This document shows, piece after piece, positions 17,466 through 26,798 of a stretch of DNA of 64,000 bases. The stretch spans positions 39,132 to 103,131 of the forward strand of contig JAKUNG010000003.1 of NCBI GenBank assembly GCA_022452285.1. Reading direction: 5' to 3'. Below the pieces are notes generated by a model. It saw only the letters and a program-made list of their open reading frames with translations. It had not been told where the DNA came from and searched no databases. The translations under genes were made by a program, and so were the position numbers. Numbering within the stretch: position 1 is the first letter of the stretch; each line of letters opens with the position of its first letter. Source of the DNA: Terriglobia bacterium. Lineage in GTDB: Bacteria; Acidobacteriota; Terriglobia; Versatilivoradales; Versatilivoraceae.

Positions 17466-18455
17466 TTAAACAGCATTCCTATCAAAAACCATTACCGCAT
17501 AAAGCACCGGAAGGTAGACCACGGTAACATGCAGTAAAATTCTAGCCTGCTCCTTGGTACGTTGGGAATATGCTTTATAAGCAAAATAAAGAAAAGTAGT
17601 TCCAAGAATCAGTGAAACAAATAGATACAAGCTCCCGGTCATTTTGAACCAGTAAGGCACTAAGCTCACTAAAACCAAGGCAAATGAATAAACTAGGATC
17701 CGCCGGAACATTACATTTCCATGAGCGTCATTAACAGGAAGCATTCGCATACCGGCTCTAGCGTAATCTTCCTGATACATCCACGCAATAGCTAAAAAAT
17801 GTGGAAACTGCCAAAGAAATAAAAAGGAATAAAGTAACACTGCCTCTATCGAAATAGAAGCCGTTGAAGCTGTCCAACCAATTAAAACAGGTGCCGCTCC
17901 AGGAAAAGCTCCAATAAAAGTACACCAGCTAGATCTTGTTTTTAAAGGGGTATAAATCAATAAGTAAACTATGCAGGAAGCGAATCCAAAAAAACTACAC
18001 AACAAATTAACTTTTAACATCAAATAGGTTACTCCAGCCAACACAAACAATACACCGAGGCTCTGTCCCTCTATCGGTGACAAAAGTCCAGCTGGCAAAG
18101 GTCTTTGAGCGGTTCGGCGCATTTTAGAATCTTCAACTCTTTCTAGGCAATGATTTAGTGCGGCAGTACCAGCCGACAACAAAAAAACCCCAAGTAAAAC
18201 ATGGATTAGCCCTAGGGTACTAAAGGAAGGAGAACCCATCACAAACCCTAAAGCAGTTGCAACCAAAACCAAGAAAGTTACCTCAGGTTTAGCCAATTCT
18301 AGGTAAAGGTACATCCTTGATCTTTTCTTCCTTAGAAGCATTAAATCATCCTTCGTTTGGCCATGGTTTGATTTGAGTCCAAGAAGTACTGGAACCGAAG
18401 AGGCTTCAGCATTAACAATTCCACTCGCTCTAAAAACTTTACTACTCATTTTCAT
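17466..18455 (-). CDS. ctaB: Protoheme IX farnesyltransferase (heme O synthase)
   Basis: Converts heme B to heme O by adding a farnesyl group, supplying heme for the oxidase. The 329-residue protein has the prenyltransferase signature NHCLERVEDSKMRRTAQRPL and a second Asp-rich block (YQEDYARAGMRMLPVND), with about eight helices. About 48 N-terminal residues precede the first conserved block (LELAKPEVTFLVLV), longer than usual, so the true start may lie further in. The gene sits 4 bases after ctaA. Confidence 0.93.
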   Translation of the reverse strand: MKMSSKVFRASGIVNAEASSVPVLLGLKSNHGQTKDDLMLLRKKRSRMYLYLELAKPEVTFLVLVATALGFVMGSPSFSTLGLIHVLLGVFLLSAGTAALNHCLERVEDSKMRRTAQRPLPAGLLSPIEGQSLGVLFVLAGVTYLMLKVNLLCSFFGFASCIVYLLIYTPLKTRSSWCTFIGAFPGAAPVLIGWTASTASISIEAVLLYSFLFLWQFPHFLAIAWMYQEDYARAGMRMLPVNDAHGNVMFRRILVYSFALVLVSLVPYWFKMTGSLYLFVSLILGTTFLYFAYKAYSQRTKEQARILLHVTVVYLPVLYAVMVFDRNAV

Positions 18456-18459
18456 TCTT

Positions 18460-19386
18460 TTAGACCGTTTTAACCCCTAACTGAGGAGAAACTTGATAAT
18501 GGATTGGAATAATCCTAAAAGATTCAAAAATGATTATTACACCATTTGCTAAAACAAGGGCACCTAAAGCAACATGGGCAGTGGAAATAACCACCAACGA
18601 AAACTCAGGTTGTACAGCATTAGTGTTTATTAACCGAAGTACTAAAGAACCAATTCCTAGAAAAACCTGCACCAAAATCAGGACACCCATTAATTTGACT
18701 GGACGAATTAAATTTAAATATTTTCCTTTGAAAACGACATTAAATAACCAAGCCATCAAAGTTACAGCAACTAAGGCACCAAAAACATGGAACATTATTC
18801 CTGACTGAGTGTGTCTGAAAATAGCCCCTACTATCAACTGTATATAAATCGTTCCTGTTATTAAAATCGATAAAATCAATGGCTGTCGGTTTTGTCCACT
18901 TTGTTCGATTTTTTTAAGGCGACTAGATTTTCTTTCGGGTGCAGAAAGCCAAGCCAAACTTACGATCAAACAAAAAAAAGTCTGGGCTAAACAAGCATGA
19001 AGAATTGAAATTGACGCTGGCAAATACCAAAGTACTGTGACTCCACCTAAGATACCTTGAGTAATAACAACACCCAATGAGAGAATTCCCAATCTTCGAA
19101 CAACTTGACGAGAATCTTTTTTCCAAATCCACACAGCTAAAACAACGGTTAAGAAACCCACAAAGGCAGCAACCAAACGATGCCCATGCTCATAACGGAT
19201 GTTGCCTACCCATGGCGGGTTTAAAGAGCCATAGGAAAGCGGCCAATCCGGTACAGAAAGACCTGCATCATTTCCAGTTACCAAAGCCCCTACAACAATC
19301 AATAGAAACGTAAAACTAGCGGTAATAATAGCAAAGTAGTGATACCCCATATTAACATCACTACTCGCTTGAAATGAATGAATCAT
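18460..19386 (-). CDS. ctaA: Heme A synthase
   Basis: Oxidises heme O to heme A for the terminal oxidase. The 308-residue membrane protein has eight predicted helices and the conserved block GALVTGNDAGLSVPDWPLSYG near the N-terminus. The paired His residues are in YEHGHRLVAAFVG, ILHACLAQTF, IFRHTQSGIMFHVFGA and STAHVALGAL. ctaA and ctaB directly before the oxidase structural genes is a common arrangement and supports heme A as the oxidase cofactor. Confidence 0.92.
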   Translation of the reverse strand: MIHSFQASSDVNMGYHYFAIITASFTFLLIVVGALVTGNDAGLSVPDWPLSYGSLNPPWVGNIRYEHGHRLVAAFVGFLTVVLAVWIWKKDSRQVVRRLGILSLGVVITQGILGGVTVLWYLPASISILHACLAQTFFCLIVSLAWLSAPERKSSRLKKIEQSGQNRQPLILSILITGTIYIQLIVGAIFRHTQSGIMFHVFGALVAVTLMAWLFNVVFKGKYLNLIRPVKLMGVLILVQVFLGIGSLVLRLINTNAVQPEFSLVVISTAHVALGALVLANGVIIIFESFRIIPIHYQVSPQLGVKTV

Positions 19387-19485
19387 CAGAAATTAAACAA
19401 AGCTCTACTTCCTAATCAGTGAGACCAGATAGTGAAAGTGACAGTCTAACCCTGAAAGGGAGAACCATTTAGTAATCTTCAATTT

Positions 19486-20280
19486 TTAGGAAGCTTGTTT
19501 CAGCGTAAAATCAAGTTCCTTAGTATCACTAGCAGATAATGTAACTTTATGACTAGTGGTACCTTTCTTAAGAAGTTCGTGCCATGCACTGATGGTATAT
19601 TCACCAGGGGGTAGCCCTTTTATCTCAAAAGAACCATCTTCACCAGTTACGGCAAAAAATGGATGCTTGAGAACCCCAATATAACTTTTCATCCAAGGAT
19701 GGACATTACACTTAACCGCGATCATTACTTCTTCGCGAGGAAACTTTTTTACCTTTGGAGGTATTCCTGGTGCCATAGATTCATTCCATTCCCTATTATT
19801 TTTAGGAAGGGGATGAATATTGTGAGTTGTCGGGTCACTATTGAGAATTTGAATAGGTTGATTGGCCTGAACACCGATCATATGTGGAATATATATACAA
19901 CCCTTTTGGTCAATCACCGCAGGTTCTTTAGGTGTCTCAAAAACTTTATCTTCTAAGCCCTTTTCCACATAAACAAAAACATGCCTGAGGGTCTTGTTCT
20001 CATTAGGAACTACAACATTTGAATAAACTGGCTTGTTGTGAAGGGCTGCACAACTTGGTTCGGCATTCATATTCAGTCTCCTAGCCCTAGGCAGATCACC
20101 CTCGAATGAAACTTTACCTTTAACAGTAGCGGCTGTAGTAGGGTCAATTGTAGTAACCTCTTTAGCAGGAGCAGCTTCTTCAGCCTTTTCGGCAAGGTCT
20201 ACTTCTCCACCTCCACAACCAGCAATTGATAACATAAACAATGTGCTTACCAGACATAATAAATATTTCTTTGTACCCAT
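19486..20280 (-). CDS. Lipoprotein with cupredoxin-like copper site and carboxypeptidase-regulatory domain
   Basis: A 264-residue exported lipoprotein: signal peptide with lipobox LSIAGC (Cys22), then an acidic linker. A beta domain follows (about 55-215) with NSDPTTHNIH and, later, KCNVHPWMKSYIGV. The spaced His...Cys-x2-His-x2-Met set is the ligand pattern of a type 1 (blue) copper site. The C-terminal ~50 residues (GEDGSFEIKGLPPGEYTISAW) form a carboxypeptidase-regulatory-like beta sandwich. The gene sits between the cytochrome c and heme A synthase genes. An electron-carrier role between complex and oxidase is plausible but inferred. Confidence 0.75.
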   Translation of the reverse strand: MGTKKYLLCLVSTLFMLSIAGCGGGEVDLAEKAEEAAPAKEVTTIDPTTAATVKGKVSFEGDLPRARRLNMNAEPSCAALHNKPVYSNVVVPNENKTLRHVFVYVEKGLEDKVFETPKEPAVIDQKGCIYIPHMIGVQANQPIQILNSDPTTHNIHPLPKNNREWNESMAPGIPPKVKKFPREEVMIAVKCNVHPWMKSYIGVLKHPFFAVTGEDGSFEIKGLPPGEYTISAWHELLKKGTTSHKVTLSASDTKELDFTLKQAS

Positions 20281-20418
20281 GGTAAAACCTCTCTAAATAT
20301 CCAAAAATAATACTAATTAAACTCTAAGGTAGGAATTCCAAAAAACAAAAAGGGTTTCTATCTAACAGGGCTAGTAACATAGCATTTCTATTTCTGAAAT
20401 ACGAGAAAGAAGATACTA

Positions 20419-23400
20419 TCAACGACCAGCTACTTTAGTAGCACCAGCTGGCAATCTAGAGATTAGACGACGCTGTTCTGCAGACGTTAGCTGAAACATA
20501 TAGCGAACTAACAGTTCAGCATGATCCTTTGGATAATTTCTAAAGGCAGCTGGCAGAGGCCCTGCAAATACCCACCGGTCTCCTTCTCGCCGAAATAGTC
20601 CGGAAGGCATGGAAGTACCCGGAGCCATCATTTCAGGCATGACCATCCAACGCTCCGTCCACCCAGGCTTTAACCTTTCTTTGGCAAGCAAGAAATTTGG
20701 TGCAGTGGCATTGCGATCATGACTTGGATTCCCTGTTGCATGGCATCTGAGGCAAGGTGCTGCTTTGGAAGTAAACAACCCTCGTGCCATTTCTCGTTCT
20801 TGCTTACTCAGAGGCTCCATCTCAGTCGGGATATATGGTCTATTCTGGGAAGCCAGCGATTCAAAAAATCGAACAATCTTTCGAATCTCACCATCAGATA
20901 AATAGAACGTTGGCATACGTATCTGGAGATATTCTCGAACTCCATTACGGGCATTATTAGTCGGGTGCATCGCAGGATTTTTTAAAAAGCCTGCTAACCA
21001 TTCAGGACTCACTCTTGCTCCTTCACCGACTAAGGTTGGGGGTAGTTTTTCTTTCCCATCACCCTGATATCGTTCCATTCCAGACAGAATTGAATCTTGA
21101 CCAGGTTGAATCTGGTGACAACCCATGCAGTTGTATTTTTTCACTAGCCACCAGCCATCCCGAATGTCTTGACTACGAGTGTCAGGTTCAAAAAAGAAAT
21201 GTGACGGCAACGTTGAGTCAACGCTACCCAGTAGAAAAGTAGTAACTGCCGTGATTTCTTCTGGTTCTAACTTAAAATCTGGCATTCTAAGCTTTTCCAT
21301 TGGAGCCTTAATTTTACCTTGGTCAAAAATAGCAGGATTTTCTAACTTGCGCTCAAAAAACCCTTTATGGTTATACCATCCTTCATGTTCAGCATCGTGA
21401 GTTAACAGGGCAAAGTCAAGTCGTTCTATTGGCTTACTACCTTCCTTCGTTAATTCAGTCCCGATTCGTTGCTCCTCCTCAAACCCAGCAATCTCATGAC
21501 AACCGGCACAACCAAAATGTTGAACCAAAGCTCGACCCTCTTCCTTTAGCTGAGGATCATCTAAATAGTCAACCTTAGGGTAAGCTTCTTTTAGAATTCC
21601 CGGTTCTCTTTTGAGACTCATTAGATAACTAGCAACATCTCGGGCCTCTTGTAGAGTCAGCCTTAAGTTTGGCATAACTGTCATCTGTTGCACTTGAAGT
21701 TCGTGACCATCGTTAGGACAAACACTATTTTCTAAGTCAAAAACAAAAGGTAATCCATGTTTCGCATAATCTTCAGGGCCTAAGTCACGTTTTTCAAAAG
21801 CACAATAGGGACGGGTTCGTTTACGAGGATTGTGAATCCACCGAACCAAGTAATTATAGTGATCCTTTTCCCCAACCCTAGATAAATTAGCTGCAAAAAC
21901 ACCACCTTGTTCCAGGTCTCCTTCACCTATAGCATGACACCCGAGACAACCACGAGTTTCTAATAATTCCTGTCCTCGAACAGAATTTCCAGATGGTTGC
22001 TTTGGTAATTTTCCATTAACTCCGGACTGCCAAATAAAAGCAGAAATAGCATTGTTTTGCTGCTCACTTAAACGAAATGCAGGCATTTTGGTGCCTGGCC
22101 TGTAGGCATGTGGGTTATCTAACCAAACTGGAAGCCACTCTTTACGGATCTTAACTTTCACTTCTTTTAAACTCGGTCCAACCTTCTTCCGTTCCTGAAA
22201 TAAATGCTTTGACTGAAAATTTAACTGCTCCACTTCATGATCCAAATTAGTAATTTTTTGTCTAAGGGCATTTGCCTGGGCATAAAGACGGTTAGCTTCA
22301 TCATTACTCTCAGCATTGTCTCCCGCTTCGTCATCTCGAATAATATTTTTTTCCATTTCTTTGCGGTCAATTTCAAGCTGATGGATAGTTGACTGGACTT
22401 GTGTCAAAGCCTCCGATTCTGTGTCAAAACCTTCAAATCTATGGCATCCCCGACAACCCTGGTTATAAAAAATATCCTTTCCTTGATTTAAAATATCAGC
22501 GTGTTCTAGAACCAAATCTTTGCTGTGGCACTGATGGCAACCTGCTTCACTATTTTCTCGGTGAAATAATGGCCACAACCAGTGCTTATATCGTCCATGC
22601 CCTTTATTAACACCAGTAGTAGCACGACCATTACCATTGTGACAGGTTGAACACCCAAAACGTTCTGGATTATGGATCTTGAGAAGATCTCTATTAGGAT
22701 GGCTGGTAAAAGCAGCCTCACCACCCATATCCGCCTTAGTTAAGGTTAATGGTTCTCTGATTCCTAGGTGACAGGATTCGCAACGATCTACTAAATCAAC
22801 CTCAGCAATATGAATCTGTTTAATCTCCGACACAAAGGTTTTCATCTTGCTTTGTAGTCCTTCAATTTGAGAAGGACTTAAGCCTGACAACTGATCTTTA
22901 AAAAAGGTATCCCTCTTCTCTCTCAGTTCACTGGTGGGTCTAATTAATTCAGCTCTTTCCCTTCCCAGATCCCCTTTTCGTTTTTGAAGATGGTTGAATT
23001 CCTCTTCCAATTCAGAAAAGTTGAATTTCTCGATCTTCATAACTTGCTTGTTTGAAGACCCATCGGATGGGAGAGTTAGGCTAATTTTTCTAGTCTTGAT
23101 AGATTCTATTTCTTCGTTTAAACGGTCCTTTTCTTTCTGACTAGACGCTGTCTCTGAAAGGTAAACTAGAGCAGCAATTTCACTTCGAACAATAGCAAAA
23201 GGCTCCGTTATAATTGCTAAACGTCTTCCTATTATTGAATTTGTCTCGCGATCAATTTCAGACAGTTGTGGGCTAATTGATTCTTCAGCTTTTTTTATAG
23301 CCCTGTTTAACTCTTCATACCCAGTGTCTTGTAAAACTTTTTTTTCTTCCTTTGCCTGAGCTGGTTTGATGCTTGCTAAATGACGGCTGTAGAGGGCCAC

Positions 23401-23559
23401 AAAGCGTTTCTGATAGCTCTTCCAGGGTCTAAGGGTGTATGCCTCGTCGTAAACAGACCACAAAAGAGACAAGACCATTAAGACGGATGAAACTAAGAGA
23501 ATACCGCCCAAGGATTTGCTGACAACTGGATCTTTTTCGGTAGGGAGTTGTTCTGCCAA
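20419..23559 (-). CDS. Octaheme membrane-anchored cytochrome c with coiled coils
   Basis: A 1046-residue protein with eight CxxCH heme sites at about residues 259 (CESCH), 303 (CSTCH), 341 (CHQCH), 369 (CRGCH), 538 (CLGCH), 684 (CAGCH), 810 (CMGCH) and 935 (CLRCH). One N-terminal membrane helix (about 18-38) anchors it with the bulk in the periplasm. Long charged stretches (about 60-245 and 385-460) look like coiled coil. Met-containing segments such as GTKMPAFRL and LRMPDFKL are likely axial ligands. It directly follows the cytochrome b subunits, so it should replace cytochrome c1/f and carry electrons outward. The start is TTG with AGGAG 6 bases upstream. I know no named family for the full length. 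Confidence 0.88.
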   Translation of the reverse strand: MAEQLPTEKDPVVSKSLGGILLVSSVLMVLSLLWSVYDEAYTLRPWKSYQKRFVALYSRHLASIKPAQAKEEKKVLQDTGYEELNRAIKKAEESISPQLSEIDRETNSIIGRRLAIITEPFAIVRSEIAALVYLSETASSQKEKDRLNEEIESIKTRKISLTLPSDGSSNKQVMKIEKFNFSELEEEFNHLQKRKGDLGRERAELIRPTSELREKRDTFFKDQLSGLSPSQIEGLQSKMKTFVSEIKQIHIAEVDLVDRCESCHLGIREPLTLTKADMGGEAAFTSHPNRDLLKIHNPERFGCSTCHNGNGRATTGVNKGHGRYKHWLWPLFHRENSEAGCHQCHSKDLVLEHADILNQGKDIFYNQGCRGCHRFEGFDTESEALTQVQSTIHQLEIDRKEMEKNIIRDDEAGDNAESNDEANRLYAQANALRQKITNLDHEVEQLNFQSKHLFQERKKVGPSLKEVKVKIRKEWLPVWLDNPHAYRPGTKMPAFRLSEQQNNAISAFIWQSGVNGKLPKQPSGNSVRGQELLETRGCLGCHAIGEGDLEQGGVFAANLSRVGEKDHYNYLVRWIHNPRKRTRPYCAFEKRDLGPEDYAKHGLPFVFDLENSVCPNDGHELQVQQMTVMPNLRLTLQEARDVASYLMSLKREPGILKEAYPKVDYLDDPQLKEEGRALVQHFGCAGCHEIAGFEEEQRIGTELTKEGSKPIERLDFALLTHDAEHEGWYNHKGFFERKLENPAIFDQGKIKAPMEKLRMPDFKLEPEEITAVTTFLLGSVDSTLPSHFFFEPDTRSQDIRDGWWLVKKYNCMGCHQIQPGQDSILSGMERYQGDGKEKLPPTLVGEGARVSPEWLAGFLKNPAMHPTNNARNGVREYLQIRMPTFYLSDGEIRKIVRFFESLASQNRPYIPTEMEPLSKQEREMARGLFTSKAAPCLRCHATGNPSHDRNATAPNFLLAKERLKPGWTERWMVMPEMMAPGTSMPSGLFRREGDRWVFAGPLPAAFRNYPKDHAELLVRYMFQLTSAEQRRLISRLPAGATKVAGR

Positions 23560-23582
23560 CGATTTCTCCTAAAAATAAAAAT

Positions 23583-24518
23583 CTAAATATTAAACCAAGG
23601 TGTTATCCAAACATACTTAATACGAAACAGCAGTCGAGCCAAGATCTTGGCAGGCAAAAGCATCATCGATACCAAGAAAATTTGCAGGGTGACATATTGA
23701 ATCAATGTCATACGTTCATAAATCTTTCGATTAAATTCGTTCATAGTAAACAATTTATGAACTACAAACACCATCAATAAGGTATATAAACCAAATACAG
23801 CACCACCAAAGAGACTCTTACCCATCATGGTTGTTATTCCAAACATATCGGGTAAATCTCGATTAACTTCAAAAATCACCTTGTTGTGGTCCCAAGTTTG
23901 ACCAGGCCAAAACCAAATCCAACCTGGGCCGCGTATAAAGGTTCCAATGACAACCATCGATAGCCACAAGACAACAAAACCAAAGAGGAAGGCCAAGATG
24001 GCAAACTTTCGCTGTTTAAAAGTGTAATATCCGTTCCCTAAAGGATTTGCATCCATATAGGGAATTACCATAAGACCGACAAGAATCAAAGTGGGTAGTA
24101 CAACCCCAGCCATCCATGGATCAAAGTAAACAAGCATTTCCTGTAATCCTAAGAAATACCATGGTGCTTTTGATGGATTCATTGTCAGAGAAGGATTAGC
24201 AGGTGCTTCTAACGGGGCATCCAAAGTAATTGACCATACCATCAGGATAAAGGTAACAATGATGGTTACTAAGAACTCTATACGAAGGAGGTAGGGCCAA
24301 ACAAAAACTTCTCGATCCCAACCTTCTTTCCAAGGCTGAGTTTTGCGGTGGTGGGTTTTAGCTAGTTCCGGATCAGCATCTAATTGATCAATCAGCCGAT
24401 CATTTTTGAAGGATTGCCTCAATCCATACCAAGCATAAAAAGGTACAACTACTATTAACAACGTAATAGGTACATTATCAGGCAAAGTTGCTATTTGCCA
24501 GAGTTGAGCCCAATCCAC
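23583..24518 (-). CDS. Cytochrome b C-terminal part (subunit IV-like)
   Basis: The C-terminal half of a split cytochrome b, forming part of the quinol oxidation site. The 311-residue protein has an N-terminal helix and a charged loop. The block MNPSKAPWYFLGLQEMLVYFDPW follows, where the family PEWY reads APWY, then further helices. The start is GTG, with AGGAGG 6 bases upstream. It lies between the cytochrome b N-terminal gene and the octaheme cytochrome gene, 23 bases before the latter. Confidence 0.9.
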   Translation of the reverse strand: MDWAQLWQIATLPDNVPITLLIVVVPFYAWYGLRQSFKNDRLIDQLDADPELAKTHHRKTQPWKEGWDREVFVWPYLLRIEFLVTIIVTFILMVWSITLDAPLEAPANPSLTMNPSKAPWYFLGLQEMLVYFDPWMAGVVLPTLILVGLMVIPYMDANPLGNGYYTFKQRKFAILAFLFGFVVLWLSMVVIGTFIRGPGWIWFWPGQTWDHNKVIFEVNRDLPDMFGITTMMGKSLFGGAVFGLYTLLMVFVVHKLFTMNEFNRKIYERMTLIQYVTLQIFLVSMMLLPAKILARLLFRIKYVWITPWFNI

Positions 24519-24609
24519 TCATTGCCTCCTATATATCAATACTTTTGTTAAATAATTACCAAAGTCTTTATATTTATCCTTCAAAGCTGCAAGGTTGACA
24601 AACCTAAAT

Positions 24610-25518
24610 CTAAAACCTTCTCTCTTCTTTTATCTCTGAAGCAAGCACTACAGGAGCTGGCCCAGAAATCCCACCATCTTTACGGACTCTCCAAAAATGC
24701 ACGGCCATAAAAATTCCAGCTATTAAGGGAATGGCAATACAGTGCCAGATATAGGCCCTGAGGAGAGCATTAGAATCTACAATCGACCCTCCCAGAAGAG
24801 CAAATCGTACGTCGTTGTATGCAGTCATTCCCATTTCAGGCCCTAAAGGGCCTTCAGAACCTAACAGTGGAGTAGCACGAGCCATATTGGTACCAACTGT
24901 AACTGCCCAAAATCCCAATTGATCATCGGGCAATAAATAACCTGTAAATGACAGTAACATAGTGAGCAGCATCAAAATGACCCCGACCATCCAGTTAAAT
25001 TCTCGTGGTTTTTTATAGGAACCAGTGAGAAAAACTCTAAACATGTGCAACCAAACAGCAATGATCATCAAGTGGGCTGCCCAGCGATGCATATTCCTCA
25101 AAAGTTTTCCAAAGGGGACATCATGTTCTAAATAAAGAATATCTCGGAAGGCCTGTACTTTACTAGGATGATAATAGAACATCAACAAGACGCCGGTAAA
25201 AGTTAGTACAATGAATAAGTAAAAGGTAATGCCTCCCATACCCCAAGTATAATTATAGGCTACAGCATCACGGTTAACCTTAGAGGGGTGTAGATGTAAA
25301 AACACATTAGAAAGAATACCTAACGCTCGACTACGGGGTTTATCATCATGCTTAACCCGAAAAATTGATTTGTACAACTGTGTTTTTTCGGGTTTTTTGA
25401 GGGACTCGACCTCATTAAGAGCTTTGTCCTTTAGAACCTTAATTTCATCACGAACTCCCCCGAAAAACGTATTTGTCTTTCTATTTTCTTCACTTTGTTT
25501 TTTTTGATCATCTTCCAT
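24610..25518 (-). CDS. petB: Cytochrome b N-terminal part (cytochrome b6-like)
   Basis: The heme b subunit of a bc/b6f-type quinol oxidase. The four-helix core contains HRWAAHLMIIAVWLHMFRV and YIWHCIAIPLIAGIFMAVHF, carrying the paired axial His residues. The stretches GSYKKPREFNWMVGV and TGYLLPDDQLGFWAV are typical. About 90 hydrophilic N-terminal residues precede the core. The b6f Cys that binds heme c-n is not present at the equivalent place (NYTWGMGGIT). The ATG at 25518 has GAGGT upstream; the TTG one codon earlier is less likely. Confidence 0.92.
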   Translation of the reverse strand: MEDDQKKQSEENRKTNTFFGGVRDEIKVLKDKALNEVESLKKPEKTQLYKSIFRVKHDDKPRSRALGILSNVFLHLHPSKVNRDAVAYNYTWGMGGITFYLFIVLTFTGVLLMFYYHPSKVQAFRDILYLEHDVPFGKLLRNMHRWAAHLMIIAVWLHMFRVFLTGSYKKPREFNWMVGVILMLLTMLLSFTGYLLPDDQLGFWAVTVGTNMARATPLLGSEGPLGPEMGMTAYNDVRFALLGGSIVDSNALLRAYIWHCIAIPLIAGIFMAVHFWRVRKDGGISGPAPVVLASEIKEERRF

Positions 25519-25581
25519 CAAGCAACCTCTGAGCTAAATTCAGCTAACTAAGTGACCCGCAATTATAAACTAGTTAATAAC

Positions 25582-26196
25582 CTACAAACGAAGGAAAGCA
25601 CCAGGATCTTGAAATTCCGACCGCATACCTTTCGGCCAGGTAAATAAAACTCCGGTGTCCACAACAATCTGACCTTCAGCATCGAGTTCTACCTTGGCAC
25701 GGTCTAAGGGACGAGGAGCCGGACCTTCAAAGTTTACCCCTTCAGTATCGTACCCACTTCCGTGGCAAGGACATTTAAATTTGTTTTCACTTGGCTTCCA
25801 GTCTGGAGTACAACCCAAGTGAGTGCATGTTGCGTAGATTACAAAAATTCCCTCAGAATTACGAACAACCCAGATCCTGTGATCTTTTTGGAATTTAGTG
25901 TCTATCCCGTATCCAAAATCAGAAGGATAACCAATTCGAAAAACGGTTTTTGGTTCAAATAGAGTCCGAGGAAAAAAGAAACGCAGAAACATAAAAAAAT
26001 TTGTTCCTAGAAATCCTAAAACTAAAGCTGTTACCATCCTGCGTCGACGAACGATTGGACTAACAAGTCCGCCCTTTCCAAAAAACTTAAGAACTTTTGA
26101 AATAGTCCCTCCCTTAATTTTCTCTTCAGAAGTTACTTTAGCAGACTGGTCGCTAGAACTTCTTTTCTCTCGACGGCTGCCTTCAGAGCTTGACAT
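25582..26196 (-). CDS. Rieske [2Fe-2S] protein
   Basis: The iron-sulfur subunit that takes the first electron from quinol. It has a basic, Ser-rich N-terminus, a membrane helix (about 57-75), and the Rieske site CTHLGC (about 124-129) and CPCHGS (about 142-147), with two Cys and two His ligands and the disulfide pair. The ATG at 26196 was chosen since GGAG lies 6 bases before it; a TTG four codons earlier contains that site. It is the first gene of the respiratory cluster. Confidence 0.95.
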   Translation of the reverse strand: MSSSEGSRREKRSSSDQSAKVTSEEKIKGGTISKVLKFFGKGGLVSPIVRRRRMVTALVLGFLGTNFFMFLRFFFPRTLFEPKTVFRIGYPSDFGYGIDTKFQKDHRIWVVRNSEGIFVIYATCTHLGCTPDWKPSENKFKCPCHGSGYDTEGVNFEGPAPRPLDRAKVELDAEGQIVVDTGVLFTWPKGMRSEFQDPGAFLRL

Positions 26197-26798
26197 TCGT
26201 ATCTCCAAATTGAATCTGAAAAATAATTGATTTAAGTCTCTCTTGTGTTACATCATCTTTTAAGTAATTCTGGGAGTATTAACTAATACAAAAAATAATA
26301 TAAAGGCGACGAAATTTTATTTCAAAAATAGCTTTTGTCAATAGTCGATAATCAAATATGATCTAATGTATTGTTAAAACAAACAAAAATATTTAAAAGA
26401 ATAAATTATTTATCAAGGAAATCGAAAGAGTTATTTTAAGAGGATAGAATTTATAAAAACCTTACCTTACGGCTAAAAATAATATGAAATACTATCTTCA
26501 AAATATAACTTAATTCCTTCAAAAGTAATTATAACCTTGAACGCAAAAAAAAAATAAGATACTAAACCATTCTGATAATGACCAATGAAATTTTAAACTA
26601 ATGATTTGAAGTTTAGGGTTCTTAATAAATTATTTCTAGAACTTTTTGATTGATAATGATCTTTCTGTTCAAAGTATAATGGACGTATTGGTAGTGAACT
26701 GATACTATTCTTTCATAAGCACTTCACCTCTGGTTTAAAAACCATCCAACAACCGAAGGTACTACTCTTAATTTCTTTAGGGAAAGCAGGGAATTAGA
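26197..26798. other. AT-rich divergent intergenic region
   Basis: About 600 bases between the divergent Rieske and zinc-ribbon genes. Very AT-rich with A-runs and no credible reading frame or RNA fold. It must contain the promoter of the 15-kb respiratory cluster, but no strong motif was found on that strand. Confidence 0.6.
26650..26680 (+). promoter_or_regulatory. Candidate promoter for the zinc-ribbon gene
   Basis: TTGATA and TATAAT separated by 19 bases, about 120 bases before the ATG at 26799. The -10 is perfect but the spacer is longer than the ideal 17. Confidence 0.4.
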
